Part shown: in pieces, positions 17,114 through 25,619 of the stretch
How the letters are laid out: every line of letters starts with the position of its first letter
Position numbering within the stretch: position 1 is the stretch's first letter
From: JAHBTB01 sp964451255
GTDB lineage: Bacteria; Armatimonadota; Fimbriimonadia; Fimbriimonadales; Fimbriimonadaceae
Reading direction: 5' to 3'
DNA length: 64,000 nt
Assembly: GCA_964451255.1 (NCBI GenBank)
Contig: CAYVHL010000002.1
Span: forward strand, 124,001 to 188,000
Position numbers and translations under genes: made by a program
The notes under the pieces: model-generated
What the model saw: the letters and a program-made list of their open reading frames with translations, nothing else
Databases searched by the model: none
Told to the model about the DNA's origin: nothing

Positions 17114-17980
17114 ATGGTCTTCGTCAACCGGCTGAACCCTTTCTTGCTCGGCCCGTTCCACGTGGGCGGAATGGAGCTGGGGATACGCTGGTACGGCCTC
17201 GCCTACGTCTTTGGGTTCTTTCTCGCCTACATGGCCCTCAAGAAGGCGATGTGCGAGGGAAGGGTCAAAGGTTTGGACAGCAAGGGGTTGGAGAACCTTG
17301 TATTCGGGATCATCCTCGGTGTGCTGGTCGGGGGTCGCATGGGTTTCGTCGTCCAGAATCTAGGTCGGTGGCGTGAGGACCCCCTCTTCCCGTTCAGGTT
17401 GCAAGAGGGCGGGATGGCCTTTTTCGGCGGCCTGGTCGGTGTCGTGGCCGCCCTCGCGATCTTTGGTCGCAAGCACAAGACAGACTTCTATCGGTTGGGC
17501 GACGTGCTCGCCCCCGTCACGGCCCTGGCATTAGGCATCGGCCGGATCGCCAACTTCATCAACGGCGAACTGTGGGGCAAGCCGACGGGCGGTGACTGGG
17601 GCGTCATCTATCCCCGCATGGACAACGTCCCGCGCTATCCGAGCGAACTCTACGAGTGCGCCACCCACCTGTTGCTGGCGCTTATCCTGTGGCGATTGGG
17701 CAAGTCACGCTGGGGCTCGCGCCGGGGCGTCGTCTCCGCTTCGTTCGTCATCGGCTATGGGTTGTTCCGGATCCTGACGGAAGTGTTCCGGGAACAACCG
17801 TACTACGTGGGGCCGTTCTCTGCTGGTCAGGTTGCGAGCGGGCTGACCGCGCTGGTCGGCGTCGTGATGCTCATCCTCAACAAGAGCGCGAGAGAGGGGA
17901 CGGACGGTCTCCCTGAGGATAAAGTGTCCGCAGATTCGACTCTTGCAGTTGAGAGTACGGAAACTATTCATCTACAATAG
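17114..17980 (+). CDS. lgt: Prolipoprotein diacylglyceryl transferase
   Basis: Lgt attaches diacylglycerol from phosphatidylglycerol to the lipobox cysteine of prolipoproteins in the inner membrane, the first step of lipoprotein maturation. The 288-residue polytopic protein has IRWYGLAYVFGF in the first helices, EGGMAFFGGLVG, and the family signature GRIANFINGELWGKPT containing the conserved Asn/Glu and arginine. Late helices include SFVIGYGLFRILTEVFREQP. The window encodes several lipoproteins that would be its substrates (for example near 20.1, 36.0, 42.6 and 51.2 kb). It is divergent from the Mrp gene. Confidence 0.95.
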   Translation: MVFVNRLNPFLLGPFHVGGMELGIRWYGLAYVFGFFLAYMALKKAMCEGRVKGLDSKGLENLVFGIILGVLVGGRMGFVVQNLGRWREDPLFPFRLQEGGMAFFGGLVGVVAALAIFGRKHKTDFYRLGDVLAPVTALALGIGRIANFINGELWGKPTGGDWGVIYPRMDNVPRYPSELYECATHLLLALILWRLGKSRWGSRRGVVSASFVIGYGLFRILTEVFREQPYYVGPFSAGQVASGLTALVGVVMLILNKSAREGTDGLPEDKVSADSTLAVESTETIHLQ

Positions 17981-18040
17981 GCGTTATTGGAAAAGGGACT
18001 AACGTCCTATTATTTGGGACAAGTCACTTCACCGTAACCC

Positions 18041-19414
18041 ATGGCCGAACTCGGGCGACTCCTGGACGCAGTCCACAAGGCGACGAACAAACTGGCCTCC
18101 ACAGGAGACACCAAAGCTATTCTCCGGGAGGTCTTGGTTCTGTGCGTCGAGGCGGTCGGCGCGTCAGGCGGCACGATCTACATCCACGACGCGGCCAACA
18201 AGACGCTCCGGTTCCTGCATGTGTTGCCCGAGGAAGTCGAGCGAAAGCTGGAGCGACTGGACATCCCCGACGACTACGGCGTGGCTGGCCAGGTGTTCCA
18301 AACCGGCGAGTCGGTCATCAGCGTGTTCGACAAGGAAGGCGACCCCCACAACAAGATCGTACGTAAGACGGGCGTCCCGGTCCGCACGATGATGACGGTG
18401 CCGTTGGCGATCCAAGGCCAAAAGCCGGTCGGCGTCGTGCAACTCGTCAACAAGCGCGACGGCATCTTCGATGATGTGGACGCTGCCGTGCTCGACACCA
18501 TCAGCGACGTTTGCACCCTCGCGATCTTGAACTCCCGCCTGATGGAGCAGCAGTTGCGGGTCGCCAGCCTGGAAGGTATGGGCCGGGCCGCCCACGACCT
18601 GGCCAACAAGGCTGGGGTCTTGGTCACCTTTCTCCCTGACTTCCAGAAGAACCTGGACGGTCTGCGCCACGTCTTGAAGGAACAGGATGTGAAGGGCGAG
18701 GCCGACCTTTATCTCGACCTCTTGGAGATCACGTATCGCGACGTCTTCGCCCCATACAGTGACCGCGTGTTCCGCTACGCGAAGCTCATCAACGACCTCG
18801 CGTCGGGCAAGCCGTTGCTCCCCAAGAAGCGCAAGCAGAGTTTCGCCCAGGTCGTGCAGGAAGCGGCGGAGTTTATGGAGACCCAGGCTCGCCGGAACTA
18901 CATCCAGATCGTCTACGACCTCCAGCGTGACGCGCCGGATTTCGAGTTCGACGACCTCTTCGTGATCCGTATTGTCGAGAACCTCGTCGGCAACGCCATC
19001 AAGGCCGCGCGCGAGACGGTGCCGCCTGAATGGATCGCAGAGCACGGGAACGAAGAGGACGCGATGTACGGACAGGTGACCGTTCGCTATCGACATGCCT
19101 CGGGAAGCCACGTCTTCGAAGTCATTGACGACGGGCCGGGCATGTCGCCGGCCGTCGTCCGGTCGATTTTGGCGGGAAGCGCCCGCTCGCACTGGGAGAC
19201 CCAGGCAGGCAGCGGCCTCGGGATGAAGGTCGTGCTCGAACTTGTTGCCGCCCACGGCGCCAAGCTCGCCATCCGGAGCAAAATGGGTGAGGGCTCGACC
19301 TTCGAGGTCGAGTTCCCCGGGCCGGACAAAGGCGTCTCCACGAAGGAGGAGAAGGACGCCGGATCGACCAAGGTCACGGACAAGCAACCAGTCTTGCAAG
19401 GCGCCCGAAAGTAG
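18041..19414 (+). CDS. GAF-domain histidine-kinase-like signalling protein
   Basis: The 457-residue protein lacks membrane helices, so it is probably cytoplasmic. A GAF sensor domain covers about residues 15-165 (GASGGTIYIHDA, VRTMMTVPLAIQG, VGVVQLVNKRDG). A helical dimerisation part has a putative phospho-acceptor His in GRAAHDLANKAG (about 187). A GHKL ATPase domain covers about 300-430, with the N-box ENLVGNAIKAA, the G1 box VIDDGPGMS and the G2 box GSGLGMKVV. No receiver domain or response regulator gene is adjacent, so its target is unknown; an anti-sigma-type or phosphatase role is also possible. It is followed 13 nt later by a small membrane protein gene with a good Shine-Dalgarno, suggesting one transcript. 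Confidence 0.82.
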   Translation: MAELGRLLDAVHKATNKLASTGDTKAILREVLVLCVEAVGASGGTIYIHDAANKTLRFLHVLPEEVERKLERLDIPDDYGVAGQVFQTGESVISVFDKEGDPHNKIVRKTGVPVRTMMTVPLAIQGQKPVGVVQLVNKRDGIFDDVDAAVLDTISDVCTLAILNSRLMEQQLRVASLEGMGRAAHDLANKAGVLVTFLPDFQKNLDGLRHVLKEQDVKGEADLYLDLLEITYRDVFAPYSDRVFRYAKLINDLASGKPLLPKKRKQSFAQVVQEAAEFMETQARRNYIQIVYDLQRDAPDFEFDDLFVIRIVENLVGNAIKAARETVPPEWIAEHGNEEDAMYGQVTVRYRHASGSHVFEVIDDGPGMSPAVVRSILAGSARSHWETQAGSGLGMKVVLELVAAHGAKLAIRSKMGEGSTFEVEFPGPDKGVSTKEEKDAGSTKVTDKQPVLQGARK

Positions 19415-19427
19415 AGTTGGAGGATGT

Positions 19428-19793
19428 ATGAATTCTGATTTCTCGAACCTGACCTGGCTGATGCCACTGGAACTTGGCCTCGGGTTCTTCGGCTACCTCT
19501 TTATGGCGGCGTGCATGTACACGATCGCAACAAAGGTCCGGGCAGAGAACCCTTGGCTGGCGTTCATTCCGCTCGTCAACGTCTTCTACATGACGCATGT
19601 CGCGCAGAAGCCGGTCTGGTGGCCGGTTCTGAGCTTGATCCCATGCGTGAACCTGGTTTATGCCCTCGTCCTTTACCCCCTGACCCTGATCGGCCTGGCC
19701 GAGGTGCGTGGAAAGCCGGGCATTCTCGGCTGTCTGTTATGGGTGCCGGTCCTCAACTGGTTCGTGCTCGCCTACATCGCGTTCTCTGACTGA
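19428..19793 (+). CDS. Small integral membrane protein (DUF5684-like)
   Basis: The 121-residue protein has about four hydrophobic segments (residues 12-34, 43-60, 64-88 and 96-118) around motifs such as NPWLAFIPLVNVFYMTHVA and VPVLNWFVLAYIAFSD. This pattern recalls the DUF5684 family, often mislabelled as signal peptidase fragments. No catalytic residue is evident. TTGGAGGATGT precedes the ATG at 19428, a strong Shine-Dalgarno. The gene follows the GAF/ATPase gene by 13 nt and is likely in its operon. Function is unknown. Confidence 0.7.
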   Translation: MNSDFSNLTWLMPLELGLGFFGYLFMAACMYTIATKVRAENPWLAFIPLVNVFYMTHVAQKPVWWPVLSLIPCVNLVYALVLYPLTLIGLAEVRGKPGILGCLLWVPVLNWFVLAYIAFSD

Positions 19794-19865
19794 CGCCCGC
19801 CGCGCGAGCCGAGCTCTCTTGGTCGGTCGGTCATCTGGTGGTGAGGGACGGTCCTCCAGAATTGG

Positions 19866-19871
19866 TATCCT
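19866..19871 (+). promoter_or_regulatory. -10 hexamer of a likely leaderless gene
   Basis: TATCCT ends exactly 6 nt before ATG 19878, which would put the transcription start on the A of the start codon. There is no Shine-Dalgarno in the gap. Confidence 0.5.
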
Positions 19872-19877
19872 TGGCCT

Positions 19878-20108
19878 ATGGCGTTCACCCCAGCGGTCGG
19901 TGACCGCTACCTGTTCACTTGGGCCGAACTCGGTAAACCGCAGACCAACGGCGATGTCAAGGTGCCGGGCTTCGGATGGGTTCTACTTGACGACGCGGAC
20001 ATTCACTACGCGAAGAGCCACCCGGACGTGGCCGCGTTCTTTGTCCGAAAGTCCAAGGCCCTCGGCACAGACCACTACGTGGTCGTGAGCCGGGTTGAGC
20101 CCGCGTAG
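19878..20108 (+). CDS. Small conserved-looking hypothetical protein
   Basis: The protein has 76 residues (MAFTPAVGDRYLFTWAELGK at the start) and is soluble, with no signal peptide, cysteines or known motif. A plausible beta-rich fold could form around GDVKVPGFGWVLLDDADI. It reads as a real gene because a -10 hexamer sits at leaderless distance and the next gene starts 2 nt after its stop, so the two are probably co-transcribed. No function can be assigned. Confidence 0.5.
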   Translation: MAFTPAVGDRYLFTWAELGKPQTNGDVKVPGFGWVLLDDADIHYAKSHPDVAAFFVRKSKALGTDHYVVVSRVEPA

Positions 20109-20110
20109 CC

Positions 20111-20836
20111 ATGAGGTCGCCGACCGCTGTCGCGTTGCTGTGCTTTCTCACGGGATGCGGTCGCCCAGGGACAGCCCCACCAGCTTTCGGAACGGACGTT
20201 ACCTTCAAAGCAAGCGACGGAGAAGCCGTCTTCGCCCGCGAGGACCGGCCCGAAGGAAAGGCACGGGCGGTGATCCTCCTGTTTCATCAGGCCGGTTCGA
20301 GTTCAGGTGAGTACGCCGAGACGGCGAAACGCCTCAACAAAGCAGGGTTCGCCACTGTCGCGGTGGACCAAAGGTCTGGCGGCGAAATGTATGGCGTCAA
20401 CAGGACGGTGAAGGCCCGTGGGGGCAGCACCGACTATATCTCCGCCTACCCCGATTTGGAGGGCGCGCTCGACTATGCGAAGGGCTTTAACGCGCCAGTC
20501 GTCGCCTGGGGCAGCTCCTATAGTTCGTGCCTTGTGTTCAAACTGGCTTCGGAGCGCCCGGAGGTGAAAGCGGTGGTCTCGTTCTCGCCTGGCGAGTACT
20601 ACGGTAAGCCCGGGACGGTCGCAGGTTGGGTGGCCGCCTGCAAGTGTCCGTCGTTCATCGCGTGCGGAGAGGGGGAATCGGATAAGGCGAAAGAGGTAGC
20701 GCAGGGCGCGACAGTCCACACCTATCCTGGCGGCATCCACGGGTCGTCCACCCTCATCCCTGCCAAGTCCAAGGCGAGCGAGGCCTATTGGGCCGACGTG
20801 ACCGCATTTTTGGACAAGCAGTTTCCCAAGGGTTGA
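20111..20836 (+). CDS. Lipoprotein alpha/beta hydrolase (dienelactone hydrolase-like)
   Basis: The 241-residue lipoprotein has a lipobox LTGC at about residues 14-17. The mature part has an alpha/beta-hydrolase fold: VILLFHQAGSSSGEY (oxyanion-hole strand), a nucleophile elbow VVAWGSSYSSCL (a GxSxS variant rather than the usual GxSxG), and a catalytic histidine in YPGGIHGSST near the C-terminus. A carboxylesterase or dienelactone-hydrolase-like role outside the cytoplasm fits, with unknown substrate. It starts 2 nt after the 76-residue gene. The variant elbow is worth noting but occurs in the wider superfamily. Confidence 0.75.
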   Translation: MRSPTAVALLCFLTGCGRPGTAPPAFGTDVTFKASDGEAVFAREDRPEGKARAVILLFHQAGSSSGEYAETAKRLNKAGFATVAVDQRSGGEMYGVNRTVKARGGSTDYISAYPDLEGALDYAKGFNAPVVAWGSSYSSCLVFKLASERPEVKAVVSFSPGEYYGKPGTVAGWVAACKCPSFIACGEGESDKAKEVAQGATVHTYPGGIHGSSTLIPAKSKASEAYWADVTAFLDKQFPKG

Positions 20837-20842
20837 CCCGGT

Positions 20843-21586
20843 TTACCGCAGGTAGCTCGCGCCGTTGATGTCGACCACGTCGCCGGACAGGTACGAAGCC
20901 TCGTCGGTAAGCAAAAATGCGACGACAGCCGCGCAGTCACTTGGTGTCGCCATGCGCCCAAGCGGGATCCCCGCGATGATCTCGGGGAGCCGTTCCCGCA
21001 TGCCGTCGCGGGCCATCGCGGTGTCAACCCATCCGGGTGCTATGGCGAAGTGTTGGATGTCGTGCTTGGCGTGCTCTACCGCCAAGGCTCGCGTCAAATT
21101 GATCAGGGCGGCCTTGGAGGCCGAGTATGGAGCGGCGCCCGCCTCGCCTCGGTGGCCGACCCGGCTTGCGACGTTCACGACCTTTCCGCCGCCTACTTGT
21201 AGGAACTGCTTGCATGCTGCCCGGGTCAACCATGCAGGGGCCTCGAAGTTCACCTTCATACATCTGCTGAGGGTGGCGGCAAAGACGTCGTCTGACGCTT
21301 GGCAATAGTCCAGGGTGACATAGACGCCTGCGTTGTTCACCAAGGCGTGGACTGGTCCGTTTTCGGCTACACGCTCCCACAGGTCGCGGACCTGTGCCAT
21401 GTCCCCCAGGTCGGCTTGGTAGGCACCCGCCGACCGGTCGCCAAGTTCCTTGACCAAAGACTCGGCGTCATGCCGGTTGTGCCCAAAGTGGACCGCGACA
21501 CTCCAGCCGTTGCTCGCCAGTTTCTGGGCGACCGCCCGCCCGATCCCCCGGCTCGAACCGGTGACAAGAACTCGTTTTTCTGCCAT
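20843..21586 (-). CDS. SDR-family NAD(P)-dependent oxidoreductase
   Basis: The 247-residue classical short-chain dehydrogenase has the cofactor motif TGSSRGIGRAVAQKL, NNAG (LVNNAGVYVTL), the serine strand VVNVASRVG, and the catalytic YxxxK in APYSASKAALINLTRA. The C-terminal APGWVDTAM follows, typical of FabG-like 3-oxoacyl reductases and sugar or alcohol dehydrogenases. Substrate cannot be read. ATG 21586 gives MAEKRVLVTG; an in-frame ATG at 21604 would add six residues. It is monocistronic, converging on the hydrolase gene with a 6-nt gap and divergent from the cytochrome gene. Confidence 0.9.
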   Translation of the reverse strand: MAEKRVLVTGSSRGIGRAVAQKLASNGWSVAVHFGHNRHDAESLVKELGDRSAGAYQADLGDMAQVRDLWERVAENGPVHALVNNAGVYVTLDYCQASDDVFAATLSRCMKVNFEAPAWLTRAACKQFLQVGGGKVVNVASRVGHRGEAGAAPYSASKAALINLTRALAVEHAKHDIQHFAIAPGWVDTAMARDGMRERLPEIIAGIPLGRMATPSDCAAVVAFLLTDEASYLSGDVVDINGASYLR

Positions 21587-21636
21587 TTCACAACCTGGTC
21601 GCATTCTGCCGCGTCAAAATGACATAGAGAGGCGAC

Positions 21637-22962
21637 ATGCGGAAAGATATTAGAACTTTTGTGGCTGGGGTCGCATTGGCGGCCATGATCGGCGTGGGTG
21701 GTCTAGGAATCGCGAAGGCGCAGGAAAGTGTCCGCCAGGGGTCACAGAGTCCCAAGCCGAAGGCCAATCCGAAGGTCACCTTCGCGGAGGATGTCGCCCC
21801 GATCATCTATAAGAAGTGTGCGAGTTGTCACCGTTCAGGTGAGGTCGCCCCGTTTTCGCTTGACTCCTATGAAGAGGTCAAGAAGCGTGCCGACATGGTC
21901 GCCCTCGTCACCGGCCAGCACCTGATGCCGCCGTGGAAGACGCTGCCGACCGACGTCAAGTACGCCAATGAGAACCGCCTTTCCGACTCAGAGATCGCGA
22001 CGATCAAGGCGTGGGCCGATCAAGGCGCGCCGTTGGGAGACGCGTCGAAGATGCCGGAACCTCCGACCTCGGTCGGGGGATGGGCATTGGGGAAGCCAGA
22101 TCTGATCGTCCAGATGCCTGAGCCGTTCCACTTGGCGGCGGACGGAAGGGACGAGTATTGGAACTTCGTGATCGACCCCAAGCTTGAAAAACCGGTCTAT
22201 GTAGCCGGTCTGGACGTCAAGCCCGGCAACAATCGCGTGGTTCATCACGTCATCGCTTTCTTGGACAAATCGGGTAAGAGCGCCGAGCTCGCCACTCAGC
22301 CCGGCTCCCGAGGCGGTGGCTATCTGACCAGCGGCGGCGGTATCGGCGTCGTGCCTTCGGGTGCTCTCGGAGGCTGGGCCCCTGGTGTTGCGCCGGCAAA
22401 GTTCGATAAGGGCGTCGGGTTCTTGCTTGAACCGGGCACCAAGATCGTCCTGCAGGTCCACTACCATAAGTCTGGCAAGCCGGAAATCGACCAGACGAAG
22501 CTTGGGCTCTACTTCCAGGAAGCTCCGGTCAAGACGCGGGCCCGGATCGCCTGGCTGGCGGACTTGGGCATCAAGATCCCCGCCGGGGACTCCCACGCCA
22601 CGTTCCAGAAGACGTTCGTCGTCCCGAACGACACCACCCTGTACACCGTGATGCCGCACATGCACAAGCTGGGCAAAGCAATGAAAGCTACGGCAGTCTT
22701 TCCTGACGGCAGCAAGAAGGTCTTGGTGGACGTGCCGAATTGGGACTTCAATTGGCAACTCGTGTACACCCTGAAGGAGCCGTTACACCTGCCCAAGGGC
22801 ACCAAGATCGTCCTCGACGCGACTTACGACAACTCGAGCGGAAACCCGAACAACCCGAACGATCCCCCGAAGGACGTCCGATGGGGAGAGCAGACCAGCG
22901 ACGAGATGATGCTACTGGTGTGCACGGTGAGCTTCAAGGGATTCTGGATGTACGTGACATGA
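21637..22962 (+). CDS. Exported c-type cytochrome with Cu type II ascorbate-dependent monooxygenase-like domain
   Basis: The 441-residue protein has a signal peptide (about 1-28). A monohaem cytochrome c-like segment follows, with CASCH (residues about 65-70) and a possible Met ligand in LMPPWKTLP. The C-terminal 300 residues resemble the PHM/DBM copper-monooxygenase fold: VVHHVIAFLD (histidine pair), LQVHYHKSG (HxH), and MPHMHKLGKAMKA (a His/Met copper site). Fused proteins of this type are common in Planctomycetes, Acidobacteria and related soil lineages, where function is mostly unknown. It probably acts in the periplasm. GAGAGG precedes the ATG. It stands alone. Confidence 0.78.
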   Translation: MRKDIRTFVAGVALAAMIGVGGLGIAKAQESVRQGSQSPKPKANPKVTFAEDVAPIIYKKCASCHRSGEVAPFSLDSYEEVKKRADMVALVTGQHLMPPWKTLPTDVKYANENRLSDSEIATIKAWADQGAPLGDASKMPEPPTSVGGWALGKPDLIVQMPEPFHLAADGRDEYWNFVIDPKLEKPVYVAGLDVKPGNNRVVHHVIAFLDKSGKSAELATQPGSRGGGYLTSGGGIGVVPSGALGGWAPGVAPAKFDKGVGFLLEPGTKIVLQVHYHKSGKPEIDQTKLGLYFQEAPVKTRARIAWLADLGIKIPAGDSHATFQKTFVVPNDTTLYTVMPHMHKLGKAMKATAVFPDGSKKVLVDVPNWDFNWQLVYTLKEPLHLPKGTKIVLDATYDNSSGNPNNPNDPPKDVRWGEQTSDEMMLLVCTVSFKGFWMYVT

Positions 22963-23059
22963 GCTGTTTCCCCCGAAAAACTACCTGACGTGCCCGCGTC
23001 GGGAACCGGTTTCTGCCGGGGTGTGTTGAACCAGGGCGAGAGGTACACTCGACCGATCC

Positions 23060-23629
23060 ATGCTCTTTCGACGGGGCGACCCTCAGCGGGAGAAGTTCCA
23101 GCGATTGGCCGAGAGCGTCTATCCCTCGTTGTACGGCACAGCCCTCCGGCTCACCCGTGACAGGGACGACGCCAGCGACCTCTCGCAGGAGACGCTTGTC
23201 CGTGCCTACGAAGCCTTCGAACGGTTCGACGGAAAAAACTTCAAGGCTTGGACTCTGCGAATCCTGACCAACCTGTACATCAACCGTTACAGGCGCAAGA
23301 AACGGGAAGGCGCGACGTCATCGCTTGACGACGAGGAGAACCTTGTCGAGCCGGTGGCGGACGCCTCCGAGGCGCCCGACCGGCAGATGTTTGACAACAT
23401 GTTGGGTGCAGAGGTGGAGTCTGCCCTCGCGGAAGTGCCCGACGTCTTCCGCTTGGCGGTGATCCTAAGCGATATAGAACAGATGAGTTACGACGAGATA
23501 GCCGAAGTTACGCAAGTGCCGGTAGGGACGGTGCGGTCTAGGATCGCCCGTGGCCGCGCGGCGTTGCGTCAGCGACTGCAAGACTACGCGGTCGAGCACG
23601 GCTATCTGCGGCCCGGAGTGTCTGAATGA
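23060..23629 (+). CDS. ECF-type RNA polymerase sigma factor
   Basis: The 189-residue protein has sigma region 2 (about 18-90: ALRLTRDRDDASDLSQETLV, then WTLRILTNLYINRYRR) and region 4 (about 125-180: VPDVFRLAVILSDIEQMSYD, then VPVGTVRSRIARGRAALRQ). It overlaps the next gene by 4 nt (ATGA), and that gene encodes a membrane protein with an anti-sigma look, the normal pairing. TACACT lies 10 nt before the ATG, giving a very short leader. The trigger and regulon are not visible, and no obvious matching promoter was found in the window. Confidence 0.93.
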   Translation: MLFRRGDPQREKFQRLAESVYPSLYGTALRLTRDRDDASDLSQETLVRAYEAFERFDGKNFKAWTLRILTNLYINRYRRKKREGATSSLDDEENLVEPVADASEAPDRQMFDNMLGAEVESALAEVPDVFRLAVILSDIEQMSYDEIAEVTQVPVGTVRSRIARGRAALRQRLQDYAVEHGYLRPGVSE

Positions 23630-24384
23630 ACGACTGGCAAGAGAAGATCCACGCTTACGCGGACGACGAGTGCGACGCTGAAGAAAAGCAGGCGGTAGAG
23701 AACCACCTGGCGAACGACGCGGGCGCGACCAACGAACTGAAGTGGGCGCAGGAACTCCCCCGGCTCGTCGCCTCTCGTTGCCAGGTCAAGCCTTGTGAGG
23801 AGACGTGGAAGAAGGCGATGAGCCGCCTAGACGCCATCGACAAGACCCGCCGCACCGAGTTCGTCGTGGCCAAGTTCGGCTGGGCGTTTTGTGGTGTATT
23901 CCTGGTCTCCATCCTTGCCGCCGGAGCGATGAACAGGATGGTCGGAGGCCGTGTTCTGAGCGGCACGCAGATGTCGAGCATGTTCGACTCCTTGCGCCCG
24001 GTCAGCCAGCCGACGGAAACCATGGGAGCTCGGTTGCCGGTGCAGATTTTCGAGGGATCTCCCATTATCTTCGTCCCGAGTGGGACCGCGATCGTGGACG
24101 CACGGACGGGCCGGTTCAACGACAAGACGGTCGGGTCGATGACGATGCGTGACCGCGAGGGGATGCTCAGCCTGCTCATGGTAGCCGGCATGGACAAGGT
24201 CGAAGGCATCGAACCGGCGCCGTTCGGTGACAAATACGCCGTCGGGATGTTCAACGGACGGATGTGCGCGACATGGAAGCAGGGGGATTACACCGTTCTG
24301 CTCATGGGTGACCGCCCGACGGAAGAACTCAAGGCGCTGGCCGCAAGGCTAGTCCCTGAAGACCAGGCTCAAGCCGGACAATAA
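23626..24384 (+). CDS. Putative membrane anti-sigma factor
   Basis: The 252-residue protein starts with a short helical domain (about 1-60: YADDECDAEEKQAVENHLAN) that resembles anti-sigma N-termini, though without a full HxxxCxxC zinc motif. A single transmembrane helix at about 85-105 (FGWAFCGVFLVSILAAGAM) splits it into a cytoplasmic sigma-binding part and an extracytoplasmic sensor of about 145 residues. It is translationally coupled to the ECF sigma gene through a 4-nt overlap, and this is the main evidence for its role. The missing zinc histidine suggests a zinc-free variant. Confidence 0.72.
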   Translation: MNDWQEKIHAYADDECDAEEKQAVENHLANDAGATNELKWAQELPRLVASRCQVKPCEETWKKAMSRLDAIDKTRRTEFVVAKFGWAFCGVFLVSILAAGAMNRMVGGRVLSGTQMSSMFDSLRPVSQPTETMGARLPVQIFEGSPIIFVPSGTAIVDARTGRFNDKTVGSMTMRDREGMLSLLMVAGMDKVEGIEPAPFGDKYAVGMFNGRMCATWKQGDYTVLLMGDRPTEELKALAARLVPEDQAQAGQ

Positions 24385-24392
24385 TTGGACGA

Positions 24393-25178
24393 GTGCCATT
24401 AGTCGGCGGCCTTGGAAAAGTCAAAGCGGTTTACTTTGATTTGGACGACACCTTATGCGCGTATTGGGACGCGGCGAAGAAGGGGTTGCGCCATGCGTTT
24501 CGTGAACACTTGGAAGCGGACACGGATATTGACAAGCTCCTGAAGGCCTGGGGAGAGGCGTTCGCGGAGTTTGTGCAGACCATCGGCAAGACGCACTGGT
24601 ACCAAAAGTATCTCGTCAGTGGTGACCTGACTCGAGTCGAACTCATGCGTAGGACGCTGGAGCGGGTCGGTGTCTACGACGAGGATCTTGCCCAGGCGAT
24701 GTCCGACACGTACTACATCGAGCGACACGCAGCGCTAGAGTTGTTCCCCGAATCCTTAGAGGTTTTGCACGCCCTCTATGGCCATTACCAGCTTGGCTTG
24801 ATCACTAACGGTCCCGCCGACATCCAACGTAAGGAGATCCAAACGTTAAACATCGGGCCCTACTTCGACCACATTTTCATCGAGGGGGAGATGGGGTACG
24901 GAAAGCCCGACCTGCGTATCTTCGCGATGGCGGTCGACCGCACCCACACCAGGCCCGAAGAGACGCTCTTCGTGGGAAACAGCTATCGCCACGACGTGGC
25001 GCCCGCCCAACTCGTGGGATGGAAGACGGTTTGGGTGCGCCGCGACAGCGACGTGCCGCCCAGCAGCCGGACAGGGAAGCCGGAAGAGATGCCAGAAGAC
25101 GCGAAGCCACCCGACCTTATCGTCAGCGATCTGAGGGAGATCCTCGCCCCCGCCAAGGTCGCGAAGACGGCGAACTAG
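24393..25178 (+). CDS. HAD-superfamily hydrolase
   Basis: The 261-residue phosphatase-like protein has all four HAD motifs: YFDLDDTLC (nucleophile Asp), LITNGP, the lysine in GYGKPDLRIF, and FVGNSYRHDVAPA. The cap between about residues 30 and 110 is helical (C1 type), as in YjjG/pyrimidine 5'-nucleotidase and related enzymes. It starts at GTG 8 nt after the anti-sigma gene and probably shares its transcript. It overlaps the convergent membrane-protein gene by 4 nt. The natural substrate is unknown; a small-molecule phosphate is most likely. Confidence 0.87.
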   Translation: MPLVGGLGKVKAVYFDLDDTLCAYWDAAKKGLRHAFREHLEADTDIDKLLKAWGEAFAEFVQTIGKTHWYQKYLVSGDLTRVELMRRTLERVGVYDEDLAQAMSDTYYIERHAALELFPESLEVLHALYGHYQLGLITNGPADIQRKEIQTLNIGPYFDHIFIEGEMGYGKPDLRIFAMAVDRTHTRPEETLFVGNSYRHDVAPAQLVGWKTVWVRRDSDVPPSSRTGKPEEMPEDAKPPDLIVSDLREILAPAKVAKTAN

Positions 25179-25585
25179 GGATTCTCGATCTGTGGCCGGG
25201 TGAAATCGGCGCGGAACTTGGGGTTCAACCAAGCGACGAAGAGCCACAGGCAGATCGGCGTCAGCAGGCAAGAACCGAGCCCGATGGCGATGTTCACGAC
25301 ACCTACGATCCAAGTCTTGTGGTTTCTGGGTAGGAACAAGACGGCGACATCTCCCACGGCGAAGAACGTGCCGATCGCGGTCATGCACAGTTCCACCAAG
25401 TAGAACGTCGACTGGGGAACCTGCGAATAGATGTCCGCTCCAAGTACGCCCGTCCAGTATGCGTCCCGGTTGTGTCGCATCCACAGCGTGTAGACGACCA
25501 AGGCGACGTTCATCGCCGACGAGAGGCAGCAATAGACGACGTAACCGGCCCAGACTCTGCGGACTCTGTCGGGCTCGGCCATCAT
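25175..25585 (-). CDS. Small four-helix membrane protein, unknown
   Basis: The protein has about 136 residues (MMAEPDRVRRVWAGYVVYC), with four predicted membrane segments (about 12-33, 58-80, 83-100 and 104-125) and a short polar C-terminus. No family is recognised. The frame is open further upstream, but those residues are Arg/Gly-rich shadow sequence and the double methionine at 25585/25582 is the sensible start. It is divergent from the NFACT gene with only about 35 nt between starts, so the promoters overlap. Confidence 0.6.
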   Translation of the reverse strand: MMAEPDRVRRVWAGYVVYCCLSSAMNVALVVYTLWMRHNRDAYWTGVLGADIYSQVPQSTFYLVELCMTAIGTFFAVGDVAVLFLPRNHKTWIVGVVNIAIGLGSCLLTPICLWLFVAWLNPKFRADFTRPQIENP

Positions 25586-25619
25586 GTTGAAGACGGGCGA
25601 GCGGCCCGTGCCGGTCCCC

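Noticed and set aside
18164..19399. A 411-codon minus-strand open frame
   Set aside because: It mirrors the GAF/ATPase gene and has no recognisable motif or ribosome site.
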